Origin: Streptomyces kurssanovii | GTDB lineage: Bacteria; Actinomycetota; Actinomycetes; Streptomycetales; Streptomycetaceae | NCBI RefSeq assembly: GCF_014649695.1 | Contig: NZ_BMTN01000013.1 | Span: forward strand, 118,755-182,754 | Direction of reading: 5' to 3' | DNA: 64,000 bases | Shown here: positions 1 to 7,374 of the stretch, one piece after another | Numbering within the stretch: position 1 is the stretch's first letter | Layout: the number at the start of each line of letters is the position of its first letter | Notes under the pieces: generated by a model | Database searches by the model: none | Seen by the model: only the letters and a program-made list of their open reading frames with translations | What the model was told of the DNA's origin: nothing | Position numbers and translations under genes: made by a program

Positions 1-285
1 CACCAGGACGCGGTCCTGGATCCTGATCGTCTGTTCCATCGAGCCGGACGGGATGACGAACGCCTGCACCAGGAACGTCTTCAGTACCAGGGCTATGAGC
101 AGCGCCACCATGATCAGGAGGGGTATCTCCTTCACCGCGGAGCGGCGGCGCTTGCGTTTGACCTTCTGGGCCAGCCGGCGCCGTTCCGCACGGCCGGGCA
201 GCGGCCTCGCGCCGTTCGTCGGCCGGGTACCGGTCGGCAGCCGGGTGTCCGCCCGGTGGCTGGGACTGCGCCCGCGGTTACCCAT
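1..285 (-). CDS. sipX: Type I signal peptidase SipX, N-terminal part (cut by window edge)
   Basis: Membrane-anchored leader peptidase that removes signal peptides from exported proteins on the outer face of the membrane. The 95 residues present start at an ATG. They show an Arg/Lys-rich cytoplasmic tail, one membrane segment at about residues 54-70, and the box B motif IPSGSMEQT with the catalytic Ser at about residue 82. The general-base Lys and the C-terminus lie outside the window. The start codon overlaps the end of the upstream sipW by 8 bases, so the two are co-transcribed and probably translationally coupled. The name follows the sipW-sipX order known downstream of rplS in Streptomyces. 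The family is certain; the paralogue letter is inferred from order only. Confidence 0.85.
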   Translation of the reverse strand, partial: MGNRGRSPSHRADTRLPTGTRPTNGARPLPGRAERRRLAQKVKRKRRRSAVKEIPLLIMVALLIALVLKTFLVQAFVIPSGSMEQTIRIQDRVLV

Positions 286-1060
286 GGGCGCCGCCGGGAG
301 GCACGTCGGGCACGCCGGAGAACGCGCCCGTCGGCTGGATGCCCGACCAGCGGCCGACCGGCCAGCCGATCCAGTCCGCCCTGCCGACGACCATGTCGAC
401 GGGCACCATGCCGCCGCCGGGCTGCCCCAGGTGGTCCCGGGAGTCGCGTGAGTTGCTGCGGTGGTCCCCCATGACCCAGAGCGTCGCCTCGGGAACGACG
501 ATGTCGAAGGCCACTTCGGAGGGCCCGCCGTCGGGGTGCAGATATCTCTCGTCGACCGGCACGCCGTTCACCTCGACCCTGCCCCCCTTGTCGCAGCAGA
601 CAACCCGGTCACCGCCCACGCCCACCACCCGCTTGACGAAATCCGTCTCGGCGGGCTCGGCGAGTCCGAGTGCGGCGAGCCCCTCTCGTACTACGGAACT
701 GACCGGGTTTTCCGTCACTCCCTCCGGCACGAAGGAGCCCGTACCGTCGAAGACGATCACGTCTCCACGCCGGGGCTCCGCACCGAAACGGTACGCCAGC
801 TTGTTCACCAGAACCCGGTCCCCGACCTGAAGGGTGGGCTCCATGGAGCTGCTGGGGATCTGGAAGGGCTGCACCACGAAGTGGCTCAGCAGCAGCACGA
901 AGACGGCGCAGGCCCCTCCGATCACTCCCGCCGTGCGCAGGGACATCGGCGAGCGGCGGCGCCCGCCGTAACGACGCGCGGAGCGCGACCCCTCTTCCTC
1001 GACCCCGTCCGCGGGGGTGGAAGAGCGGTCGCGCTCCGTGTGCTGTGCTTCGGTGTCCAT
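278..1060 (-). CDS. sipW: Type I signal peptidase SipW
   Basis: Signal peptidase I of 260 residues. It has a long charged N-terminal tail, a single membrane segment at about 43-60, box B IPSSSMEPT with the nucleophile Ser at about 72, and box D FVKRVVG with the catalytic Lys at about 143. The GDHRSNSRDS motif of box E follows. No hydrophobic C-terminal segment is visible; the tail is Gly/Pro-rich, so the protein should have one membrane anchor. It lies downstream of rplS and overlaps sipX by 8 bases. Streptomyces carry several adjacent sip paralogues with overlapping substrates, and the position directly after rplS fits sipW. The ATG start was kept because the acidic N-terminal tail shows normal codon use. 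Confidence 0.88.
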   Translation of the reverse strand: MDTEAQHTERDRSSTPADGVEEEGSRSARRYGGRRRSPMSLRTAGVIGGACAVFVLLLSHFVVQPFQIPSSSMEPTLQVGDRVLVNKLAYRFGAEPRRGDVIVFDGTGSFVPEGVTENPVSSVVREGLAALGLAEPAETDFVKRVVGVGGDRVVCCDKGGRVEVNGVPVDERYLHPDGGPSEVAFDIVVPEATLWVMGDHRSNSRDSRDHLGQPGGGMVPVDMVVGRADWIGWPVGRWSGIQPTGAFSGVPDVPPGGAHG

Positions 1061-1131
1061 CGAGGGCAGAGCCTATCCGGCCGCCCTGTGACCGGTTGAA
1101 CCGAAGCGTCGTCGCGGCGGTGAGCTCAGGC

Positions 1132-1482
1132 TCAGTTGTCGCGCTTCTCCTTGATCTTCGCGGCCTTGCCGCGCAGCTCACGGAGGTAGTACAGCTTGGC
1201 GCGACGGACGTCACCGCGGGTGACGAGCTCGATCTTCTCGAAAATCGGGCTGTGCACCGGGAAGGTGCGCTCGACGCCGACGGAGAAGGAGACCTTGCGG
1301 ACCGTGAAGGTCTCGCTCACGCCCGCGCCCTGGCGGCGGATGACGACGCCCTTGAACTGCTGGATACGGGAGCGGTTGCCCTCGATGACGCGAACGTGGA
1401 CGTTCACGGTGTCACCGGGACGGAAGGCCGGGACGTCGCTGCGCAGCGAAGCCGAGTTGACGCTGTCGAGCAGGTGAGCCAT
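1132..1482 (-). CDS. rplS: 50S ribosomal protein L19
   Basis: Ribosomal protein L19, 116 residues, located at the 30S-50S interface. The sequence is a full match to the family: [12 protein letters not shown] at the N-terminus, the [20 protein letters not shown] block, then [14 protein letters not shown] and the basic C-terminus [13 protein letters not shown]. An in-frame start 27 bases upstream is possible. The ATG at 1482 is preferred because GAGGAAG lies about nine bases upstream and because L19 proteins begin at this methionine. It follows trmD by 126 bases on the same strand, the usual rpsP-rimM-trmD-rplS order. Confidence 0.97.
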   Translation of the reverse strand: MAHLLDSVNSASLRSDVPAFRPGDTVNVHVRVIEGNRSRIQQFKGVVIRRQGAGVSETFTVRKVSFSVGVERTFPVHSPIFEKIELVTRGDVRRAKLYYLRELRGKAAKIKEKRDN

Positions 1483-1608
1483 GTTGGTCTGCTTCCTCGC
1501 CGATGCCACAGGTCATCAGCGGAATATCGGTATGAGATCCGGGGTGCCGGGTCGGGCGGGCGTCGTTCCCCCTGTGGCAGGGGCGCCGGCCGGACGTACG
1601 GCAGCGGC

Positions 1609-2430
1609 TTATTCTTCCACGGCCTTCGGCCTGCGCCAAAATCGGCCGCCGGGCTCGGGTGCCCAGCCGAGGATGGACAGGGTCTCGCGGTCCTTCTTGT
1701 CGAACGCCGCGGGGTCGCAACGCTCGATCAGGTCGGGCCTGTTGAGGGCCGTGCGGCAGAGCGCCTCGTCCCGTCGCCAGCGTGCGATCTTCCCGTGGTG
1801 GCCGCTGACCAGCACGTCGGGAATCGCGCGTCCGCGCCAGGTGGGGGGCTTGGTGTAGACGGGGCCCTCGAGCAGGTTCGCCATCGCGCCGGGCGCGAAG
1901 GAGTCGTCCCGGTGCGATTCGGCGTTGCCGAGGACACCGGGAAGCAGCCGGGCGACGGCCTCGGTGATCACCAGCACGGCAGCCTCACCGCCGGCCAGCA
2001 CGTAGTCGCCGATGGACACTTCGTGGACCGGCATCCGGGTCGCGTACTCGTCGATGACCCGGCGGTCGATGCCCTCGTAGCGGGCAGGGGTGAAGATCAG
2101 CCACGGACGCTCGGAGAGCTCGACGGCGACCTCCTGGGTGAACGGCCGGCCGCTCGGGGTCGGCACCACGAGCACGGGGCCGTGGGCGCCCGCCTCGTAG
2201 CCGCTCGCCACGATGTCGTCGAGGGCGTCGCCCCAGGGCTCGGTCTTCATGACCATGCCGGGGCCGCCGCCGTACGGGGTGTCGTCGACGGTGTTGTGCC
2301 GGTCGTACGTCCAGTCGCGCAGATCGTGGACGTGGACGCCGAGCTGCCCGCGGGCGCGGGCCTTGCCGACCAGGGAGACGTTCAGCGGTTCGAGGTACTC
2401 GGGAAAGATCGTGACGACGTCGAGCCGCAT
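1609..2430 (-). CDS. trmD: tRNA (guanine-N1-)-methyltransferase TrmD
   Basis: SAM-dependent SPOUT methyltransferase that makes m1G at position 37 of tRNAs reading CNN and some UNN codons, preventing +1 frameshifts. At 273 residues it is of normal length. The N-terminus [16 protein letters not shown], the CRYEGID-like block (here ARYEGIDRRV) and the trefoil-knot segment SIGDYVLAGGEAAVLV that binds SAM are all present. The C-terminal helical domain carries the usual LSGHHG-type motif as LVSGHHGKIARWRR. Its ATG overlaps the rimM stop by one base, so it is co-translated with rimM. Confidence 0.97.
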   Translation of the reverse strand: MRLDVVTIFPEYLEPLNVSLVGKARARGQLGVHVHDLRDWTYDRHNTVDDTPYGGGPGMVMKTEPWGDALDDIVASGYEAGAHGPVLVVPTPSGRPFTQEVAVELSERPWLIFTPARYEGIDRRVIDEYATRMPVHEVSIGDYVLAGGEAAVLVITEAVARLLPGVLGNAESHRDDSFAPGAMANLLEGPVYTKPPTWRGRAIPDVLVSGHHGKIARWRRDEALCRTALNRPDLIERCDPAAFDKKDRETLSILGWAPEPGGRFWRRPKAVEE

Positions 2431-2987
2431 CAGGACCCGTCCTCCGAGGCATCACGCGCGGAGGCGACCTCGGCCTCGCTGTCGTCGATCAGTCCGCGCG
2501 GCGGGGTGATCACCGCCCGCTGCTCCTCCAGGTCGATCTCGGCGACGATCTCCTGGACGAACGGGATCATCACCTCGCTGCCGTCGGGCCGTTCGACGAT
2601 GAACAGGTCCTGCGAGGGCAGATGGCTGATCTCGGTGATCCGGCCGATCTCCGTGCCGTCCTCGAGCACCACGTCCAGATCCATCAGCTGGTGGTCGTAG
2701 TACTCGTCGGGCTCCTCGGGGAGTTCCTCCGGGTCCACCTCGGCGATCAGCAGCGTGTTCCGCAGCGCCTCGGCGGCGTTGCGGTCCTTCACGCCCTCGA
2801 AGCGCAGCAGCAGCCGGCCGCTGTGCACCCTGCCGGTCTCGATGGTCAGCGGTCCGGCGGTCGCCGGGTCCGTGGCCAGCACGGCGCCCGGTCCGAGCCG
2901 CAGTTCCGGCTCGTCCGTGCGCACCTCGACGGTGACCTCGCCCTTGATGCCGTGGGCCCGGCCGATCCGTCCGACTACCAGCTGCAC
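2430..2987 (-). CDS. rimM: Ribosome maturation factor RimM
   Basis: 16S rRNA processing factor that binds S19 during assembly of the 30S head. The 185-residue protein begins [18 protein letters not shown], the conserved RimM barrel start. Its PRC-barrel half contains [13 protein letters not shown] and the terminal [18 protein letters not shown] longer frame extends to 3065. The GTG at 2987 is chosen because AGAGGGG stands about six bases upstream and because the family starts here; the GTG two codons earlier overlaps that purine run. It lies between khpA and trmD in the usual order. Confidence 0.95.
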   Translation of the reverse strand: MQLVVGRIGRAHGIKGEVTVEVRTDEPELRLGPGAVLATDPATAGPLTIETGRVHSGRLLLRFEGVKDRNAAEALRNTLLIAEVDPEELPEEPDEYYDHQLMDLDVVLEDGTEIGRITEISHLPSQDLFIVERPDGSEVMIPFVQEIVAEIDLEEQRAVITPPRGLIDDSEAEVASARDASEDGS

Positions 2988-3150
2988 GCTCACCCCTCTG
3001 TGCGGCCGGACCGCCGCCGCTCTCGCGGGGTGGTCGCTTGCCGCCGTGGTTCCTCGGTTACTCAATTATCGGTTTGCGGACTTCGACAGCGACACGACAA
3101 GGGCCGGGAAGAGCCGGAGCCCTCCCCGGCCCGAGCCGGTGTTCAACTGT

Positions 3151-3390
3151 TCAGCGGACCTGGTCCACGTCGACGAGGTCGACGCGGATGCCACGGCCGC
3201 CGATGGCGCCCACGACGGTGCGCAGGGCGCGCGCGGTGCGGCCGTTGCGGCCGATCACCTTACCGAGGTCGTCGGGGTGGACCCGGACCTCGAGCACACG
3301 CCCGCGGCGCAGGTTGCGGGAAGCCACCTGCACATCGTCCGGGTTGTCGACGATGCCCTTCACGAGGTGCTCGAGAGCCTCCTCGAGCAT
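3151..3390 (-). CDS. khpA: KH-domain RNA-binding protein KhpA
   Basis: Small single-KH RNA-binding protein of 79 residues. The GxxG loop is seen as VIGRNGRTARALRT, followed by the short C-terminal strand IRVDLVDVDQVR. Homologues in Gram-positives (YlqC/KhpA) pair with KhpB/Jag and bind many RNAs, affecting cell-envelope growth. That role is known from firmicutes and only inferred here. It starts two bases after the rpsP stop, so the two genes are almost certainly one operon and coupled. The complete length matches the family. Confidence 0.93.
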   Translation of the reverse strand: MLEEALEHLVKGIVDNPDDVQVASRNLRRGRVLEVRVHPDDLGKVIGRNGRTARALRTVVGAIGGRGIRVDLVDVDQVR

Positions 3391-3392
3391 CC

Positions 3393-3836
3393 TCAGGCCT
3401 CGGTGGACTCGGCGGGCGCGGCCTCGGCCTCGTCCGCCTTCTTGTCGGCCTTCTTCGCCTTCGGGGTGATGGCCTCACCCTTGGCGTCGTCGCCCTCGAT
3501 GGCCTTGGCGAAGGCGTCGAAGGAGGCGCGCTTGTCTTCCTTCGTCGCCGGGGCCAGCAGCGGCTTCTCCGGGGCCGGCAGACCCTTGACCTTCTGCCAG
3601 TCGCCGGTGAGCTTCAGGATGGCCAGAACCGGCTCCGTCGGCTGGGCGCCGACGGACAGCCAGTACTGGGCACGCTCGGAGTCGACCTCGATGCGCGACG
3701 GGTTGTACGTCGGGTGGTACAGCCCGATCTCCTCGATGGCCCGGCCGTCACGGCGGGTACGGGAGTCGGCGACGACGATGCGGTAGTGGGGCTGGCGAAT
3801 CTTGCCGAGACGCTTCAGCTTGATCTTGACTGCCAC
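3393..3836 (-). CDS. rpsP: 30S ribosomal protein S16
   Basis: Ribosomal protein S16, 147 residues. The core is [20 protein letters not shown] followed by the [20 protein letters not shown] block. The C-terminal third (about residue 105 onward) is a Lys/Ala/Glu-rich extension typical of actinobacteria and absent from E. coli S16. The frame is open upstream to 4151 but that part is not conserved. GTG at 3836 is chosen because AGGAG lies about eleven bases upstream and the mature protein starts [10 protein letters not shown]. It is the first gene of the rpsP-khpA-rimM-trmD block. Confidence 0.96.
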   Translation of the reverse strand: MAVKIKLKRLGKIRQPHYRIVVADSRTRRDGRAIEEIGLYHPTYNPSRIEVDSERAQYWLSVGAQPTEPVLAILKLTGDWQKVKGLPAPEKPLLAPATKEDKRASFDAFAKAIEGDDAKGEAITPKAKKADKKADEAEAAPAESTEA

Positions 3837-3970
3837 GGGAGTGGTGTCTCCTGGTCTTGACGTGGTTGGGCACAACGAGATGCCACGTGGGGTTGCGGTA
3901 CTCGGGTGCCCGATGGACGCGTCAGCCGGAGGCGAGAGGGTTCCTGTGCGGCTGTCGAGTACAGCTAGCC

Positions 3971-4000
3971 ATTGTGCCACATGCCGGAGAGGGCTGTTCA
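3971..4000 (-). promoter_or_regulatory. Candidate rpsP promoter
   Basis: On the minus strand TGAACA (3995-4000) and CACAAT (3971-3976) are separated by 18 bases. This would give an rpsP leader of about 130 bases. The match to the housekeeping consensus is moderate and no start-site data are available, so this is a suggestion. Confidence 0.35.
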
Positions 4001-4020
4001 CCCGCCCGGGCATCCCGGCG

Positions 4021-4065
4021 GGCCCGCCGGCGCACGGCCCGCCGGCGCACGGCCCGCCGGCGGGC
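4021..4065. repeat. Three tandem 15-base GC-only repeats upstream of rpsP
   Basis: GGCCCGCCGGCGCAC occurs at 4021-4035 and 4036-4050 without change. A third copy at 4051-4065 ends GGGC instead of GCAC. Each unit contains the palindrome GCCGGC, so the tract can fold. It lies between the end of the HExxH gene and the rpsP promoter region and probably acts as a terminator or spacer; the function is not known. Confidence 0.8.
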
Positions 4066-4102
4066 GAGCTCGTCGGCAGCCTGCCCCCGCGGGCGCGGAC
4101 GA

Positions 4103-4696
4103 TCAGCTCGCCGCGCCCACCGACTCCGGGATGCGGAAGGGCTTTCCGCATCCCCCGCAGACGATCGGCGCCTGCGCGAGGACGGAAGGGACGACTCTGA
4201 CGTTGCGGCCGCAGTCGCAGACGGCCTTGACCCGCACGCCGCCGCCCGAGGAACCGTGCCGTGCGGCAGGTCCGCGGAAGGTGCGCTTGGTGTCGGAGGC
4301 CGTCGCGGCGGTGTGCGCCTTGAGGGCGCGCTGCAGCCGTTCGATCGTGGGGCGGTACCGCCGCTTGGCCTCCGGGTTGAGCGCGACCAGCGAGAAGCCG
4401 CTGCTGGGGTGCGGCTCGTCCACATGGTCGAGGCCCATCTCCTCGGCGATGGCCAGGAAGCGGCGGTTGTGGTAGCGGCCGGCGCGCGAGGTGTCACGGA
4501 CACCTCGCGCGGCGGCGATGCCGTGGACTGCTTCGTGAAGCAGTCGCTCGAAGGAGAGTTCAGCGCCGCAGGCGGACGAGGACTCTCCGATCAGGGATTC
4601 GGGCGCGGCGAGATCCGGCAGCTCGGGGTGGTGCCGCTGAATGTCGGCCCACGCCTGTGCCAGCTCTGCGGCGAGAACAGGTGGTGTCGTGCTCAC
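4103..4696 (-). CDS. SprT-like HExxH zinc-binding protein with C-terminal zinc ribbon
   Basis: Conserved protein of unknown role, about 197 residues. The centre has [14 protein letters not shown], an HExxH zinc-peptidase signature. It is followed by [17 protein letters not shown], which resembles the third-ligand region of SprT/WLM-type proteases. The C-terminus CDCGRNV...CGGCGKPF is a CxC/CxxC zinc ribbon. This arrangement resembles SprT-family metalloproteins, some of which act on DNA-protein crosslinks, but substrate and activity are not shown by the sequence. The start is uncertain: GTG at 4696 begins at the conserved-looking STTPPVL, while ATG 4732 and TTG 4747 are in frame. None has a good ribosome site, which would fit a leaderless transcript. 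Confidence 0.75.
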   Translation of the reverse strand: MSTTPPVLAAELAQAWADIQRHHPELPDLAAPESLIGESSSACGAELSFERLLHEAVHGIAAARGVRDTSRAGRYHNRRFLAIAEEMGLDHVDEPHPSSGFSLVALNPEAKRRYRPTIERLQRALKAHTAATASDTKRTFRGPAARHGSSGGGVRVKAVCDCGRNVRVVPSVLAQAPIVCGGCGKPFRIPESVGAAS

Positions 4697-4883
4697 GTCG
4701 TGATAACGAGCCGGACGGCCCGCGGGTTCCATTCCGGGCCATCCCAAATAATTTGCACGTACCAGTCAGTTGCTGTCACTTGCCGTTGATACGTCCTGAC
4801 GAGGGCGGGTGCGTCGATCTGCGGAGGATCTTCACAGCTCCCACCAAGGTGGTACGTAGCGGCGCGCTCCTGCGGGCGGGGCG

Positions 4884-6296
4884 TCAGTAGGCCCGGGCCA
4901 CGATCGCGACAGTACCGGGCGCGTCGTCAGCCTCGGGCACCGACCCGTCCTCGGCCACGAGACAGCGCACCGAGACGGCCTGCTCCGCCAGCGTGGCCTC
5001 GCCCTCCTGCCCCAGCGTCGCCCACGGAATGCGGGCCCATCCGCCGGCGGCCGCCGCTTCCGCGGCCTCCTCGATGGTGCTGACGTCACTGGTGCGCGAC
5101 TCCCGGCGGGTCCGGGACTGCTCGAGCAGCAGCGCCTGGTCGTCCTCGAGAATCTTCGGCAGCATCGCGGCGAGCGAATCGAGGCTCACCGGCTCCTTGC
5201 CTCCGGGGATGCGACGGGCCAGCATCGCGGTGCCCGCCTCCAGGTCCCGCGGTCCGATCTCGATCCGCACCGGCACGCCCTTGAGCTCCCAGTCGACCGC
5301 GCGGCGGCCGAAGGGGGTGTCCACCCGGTCGTCGACCTGGACCCGCAGACCGGCGGCCGAGAGCTGCCGGCCGAGCTCGCGCACCTTGGCGACGGCCTCG
5401 TCCCCCTTGATGGCCATGACGACGACCTGGACGGCGGCGAGCCGCGGCGGGACGCGCAGGCCGTTGTCGTCGCCGTGCGACATGATCAGCCCGCCCACCA
5501 TGCGGGTCGACACACCCCAAGACGTCTGCCAGACCAGTTCCTGCTGCCCGTCCTTCGACAGGTACGACGTGTTGAACGCCTTGGCGAAGTTGGTGCCGAG
5601 CTCATGGCTCGTGCCCATCTGCAGAGCCTTGCCGTCGCCCATCATCCCTTCCAGGGTGAGGGTGTTGATGGCGCCGGCGAACCGCTCCCTGGGGGTCTTG
5701 CGGCCGAGCACCACGTCGATGCCGAGCACGTTGACCATGAAGTCGGCGTAGACGTCGCGGTGGATGTGGGCGGCGTAGTCCCTGGCGTCCTCGTACGTGG
5801 CGTGGGCGGTGTGCCCCTCCTGCCAGAGGAATTCGGTCGTCCGCAGGAAGACCCGGGGGCGCATCTCCCAACGGACCACGTTGGCCCACTGGTTGATCAG
5901 CAGCGGCAGATCCCGGTAGCTCTGCACCCATTTGGAGAAGTAGTCGTTGATGATCGTCTCGGACGTGGGGCGCACCACGACCGGCTCCTCGAGCTCCTTG
6001 CCCCCGCCGTGCGTGACCACCGCGAGTTCGGGTGCGAAGCCCTCGACGTGCTCAGCCTCGCGAGTCAGGTAAGACTGGGGGATGAAGAGCGGGAAGTAGG
6101 CGTTCTGAGCGCCCGCGGCCTTGATGCGGGCGTCCATCTCCTGCTGCATCCGCTCCCACAGGCCGTAGCCGTACGGTCGGATGACCATGGTGCCGCGCAC
6201 CGGGCCGTTGTCCGCCAGTTCGGCCTTGTTGATCAGGTCCTGGTACCAGCGCGGGAAATCTTCCGACTGGGGCGTGAGAACGGGTGCCTTTGCCAT
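4884..6296 (-). CDS. proS: Prolyl-tRNA synthetase, archaeal/eukaryal (short) type
   Basis: Class II synthetase that charges tRNA-Pro. The 470-residue form lacks the editing insertion of the long bacterial ProRS. It has family features of the archaeal/eukaryal type: motif 2 FLRTTEFLWQEGHTAHA, motif 3 GGLIMSHGDDNGLRVPPRLA, and a C-terminal extension that ends in tyrosine. In relatives such as the Thermus enzyme this extension holds a cysteine zinc site; only one Cys is visible here, so the site is probably lost. ATG 6296 (MAKAPVL) is preferred over the in-frame ATG at 6305, which overlaps a TACGAT -10 box. The position between rpsP and ffh differs from the usual bacterial proS location as I remember it. 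Confidence 0.9.
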   Translation of the reverse strand: MAKAPVLTPQSEDFPRWYQDLINKAELADNGPVRGTMVIRPYGYGLWERMQQEMDARIKAAGAQNAYFPLFIPQSYLTREAEHVEGFAPELAVVTHGGGKELEEPVVVRPTSETIINDYFSKWVQSYRDLPLLINQWANVVRWEMRPRVFLRTTEFLWQEGHTAHATYEDARDYAAHIHRDVYADFMVNVLGIDVVLGRKTPRERFAGAINTLTLEGMMGDGKALQMGTSHELGTNFAKAFNTSYLSKDGQQELVWQTSWGVSTRMVGGLIMSHGDDNGLRVPPRLAAVQVVVMAIKGDEAVAKVRELGRQLSAAGLRVQVDDRVDTPFGRRAVDWELKGVPVRIEIGPRDLEAGTAMLARRIPGGKEPVSLDSLAAMLPKILEDDQALLLEQSRTRRESRTSDVSTIEEAAEAAAAGGWARIPWATLGQEGEATLAEQAVSVRCLVAEDGSVPEADDAPGTVAIVARAY

Positions 6297-6303
6297 GGCG
6301 GGC

Positions 6304-6309
6304 ATCGTA
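6304..6309 (-). promoter_or_regulatory. Candidate -10 box placing a leaderless start on proS
   Basis: TACGAT on the minus strand ends seven bases before the proS ATG at 6296, with no purine-rich ribosome site in between. A start site at the A of the ATG would make a leaderless mRNA, common in Streptomyces. The -35 is weak (TTCACG, 19 bases upstream). Confidence 0.4.
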
Positions 6310-6504
6310 CGGCGACACGGGGCCTGCACGTGAATCGGCCAGGTTGCCCGGGGTGAACGCCTCGGGGCGCAAGCAGTGCCGCACAACCCCTGGACGTGGG
6401 GACGCCCACGCAGTTCTCTGGCATACGGGGAAGCGCGGATCGTACGCACACGGGGGCTGACCTTCAGGGTATTACCGACCTCTCGGCGGATTGGGGCGCT
6501 TTCG

Positions 6505-7305
6505 ATGACACCTACGCTCGTCCAGCACCGACCCCACAAGGCGTCGGCGACCTCTGCGGAAGCCGGCACACGTGCCCGGGACTGGGCCGAGATCCAGGAA
6601 CGCATGCTCGTGCCGCTCTACGAAGCGGTCTACGAACGCCTCGAGGTGGGCGCCGGTACCCGGCTGCTGGCCCTGACGTGCGGCTCCGGCCTCGCCCTGC
6701 TGATCGCCAGGACCCGCGGTGCCACGGTGACGGGCGTCGACACCGACAGCGACCGTCTCGCCCTCGCCCGGGAACGGATGGACGGCAGTCCCACGGCCCG
6801 GCTGGTGGACGGCGGACCGGGCGACGCGGGTCCCGCCCGCCCCGCCTACAACCTGATCACCGCGTTTCAGCCGATCGGGTGCAGCGCGGGCGACGCGGAG
6901 GACCTGGAGCAGGCTCTCAAGGACGCGGTCGGTCTCACCGAGCGCGGGAGCCTGGTGGTGCTCACCGGCTGGGGGCCGCCGGAGCGGTGCGCCACGTCCG
7001 GGGTGCTGAGGGTGGCCGGGGAACGCCGGCGTTCCGCCCACCGTGACGCCCTGGAGGACATCGCCGCGCGCGCGGGCCTGAACCCGGACGGCTCGGGCCG
7101 GGTGGCCTGCCCGTTCGGCTACGCGGACGTGGACAGCGCGGTACGGGGTCTGATGTCGACCGGTCTCTACGACGCGGCCGTGCGCGAGACCGACCAGGCG
7201 CAGGTCGGGAAGGAGATCGCCGAGGCGCTCCACGACCACCGGCGGCCGGACGGGACGGTCTGGATGCCCAACGTGTTCCGTTATCTGATCGCCCGGACGC
7301 CCTGA
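6505..7305 (+). CDS. SAM-dependent class I methyltransferase-like protein
   Basis: A 266-residue Rossmann-type methyltransferase relative of unknown substrate. The SAM loop is LLALTCGSGLALLIARTRG, in place of the usual VLDVGCGTG, followed by the acidic end of strand 2 as TGVDTDSDRL. The post-I region YNLITAFQPIGCSAGD replaces the typical DxxF motif. The loop keeps the glycines but has drifted, so catalysis is not assured. The frame is open further upstream to 6376; ATG 6505 is chosen because GGGGCG precedes it and the N-terminus there fits an alpha-helical lead-in. It is divergent from proS and convergent with ffh. Confidence 0.7.
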   Translation: MTPTLVQHRPHKASATSAEAGTRARDWAEIQERMLVPLYEAVYERLEVGAGTRLLALTCGSGLALLIARTRGATVTGVDTDSDRLALARERMDGSPTARLVDGGPGDAGPARPAYNLITAFQPIGCSAGDAEDLEQALKDAVGLTERGSLVVLTGWGPPERCATSGVLRVAGERRRSAHRDALEDIAARAGLNPDGSGRVACPFGYADVDSAVRGLMSTGLYDAAVRETDQAQVGKEIAEALHDHRRPDGTVWMPNVFRYLIARTP

Positions 7306-7319
7306 CGCGCGTACGACGA

Positions 7320-7348
7320 GGGCCCGCGACCGTGTCGGTCGCGGGCCC
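7320..7348. terminator. Bidirectional hairpin between the methyltransferase gene and ffh
   Basis: GGGCCCGCGACCG and its perfect complement flank a TGT loop, giving a 13-base-pair stem. It sits 15 bases past the plus-strand gene and 27 bases past the minus-strand ffh stop, so it can end both transcripts. Confidence 0.85.
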
Positions 7349-7374
7349 TTCGGCTGTCCTGGCGGGGCAGTGGA

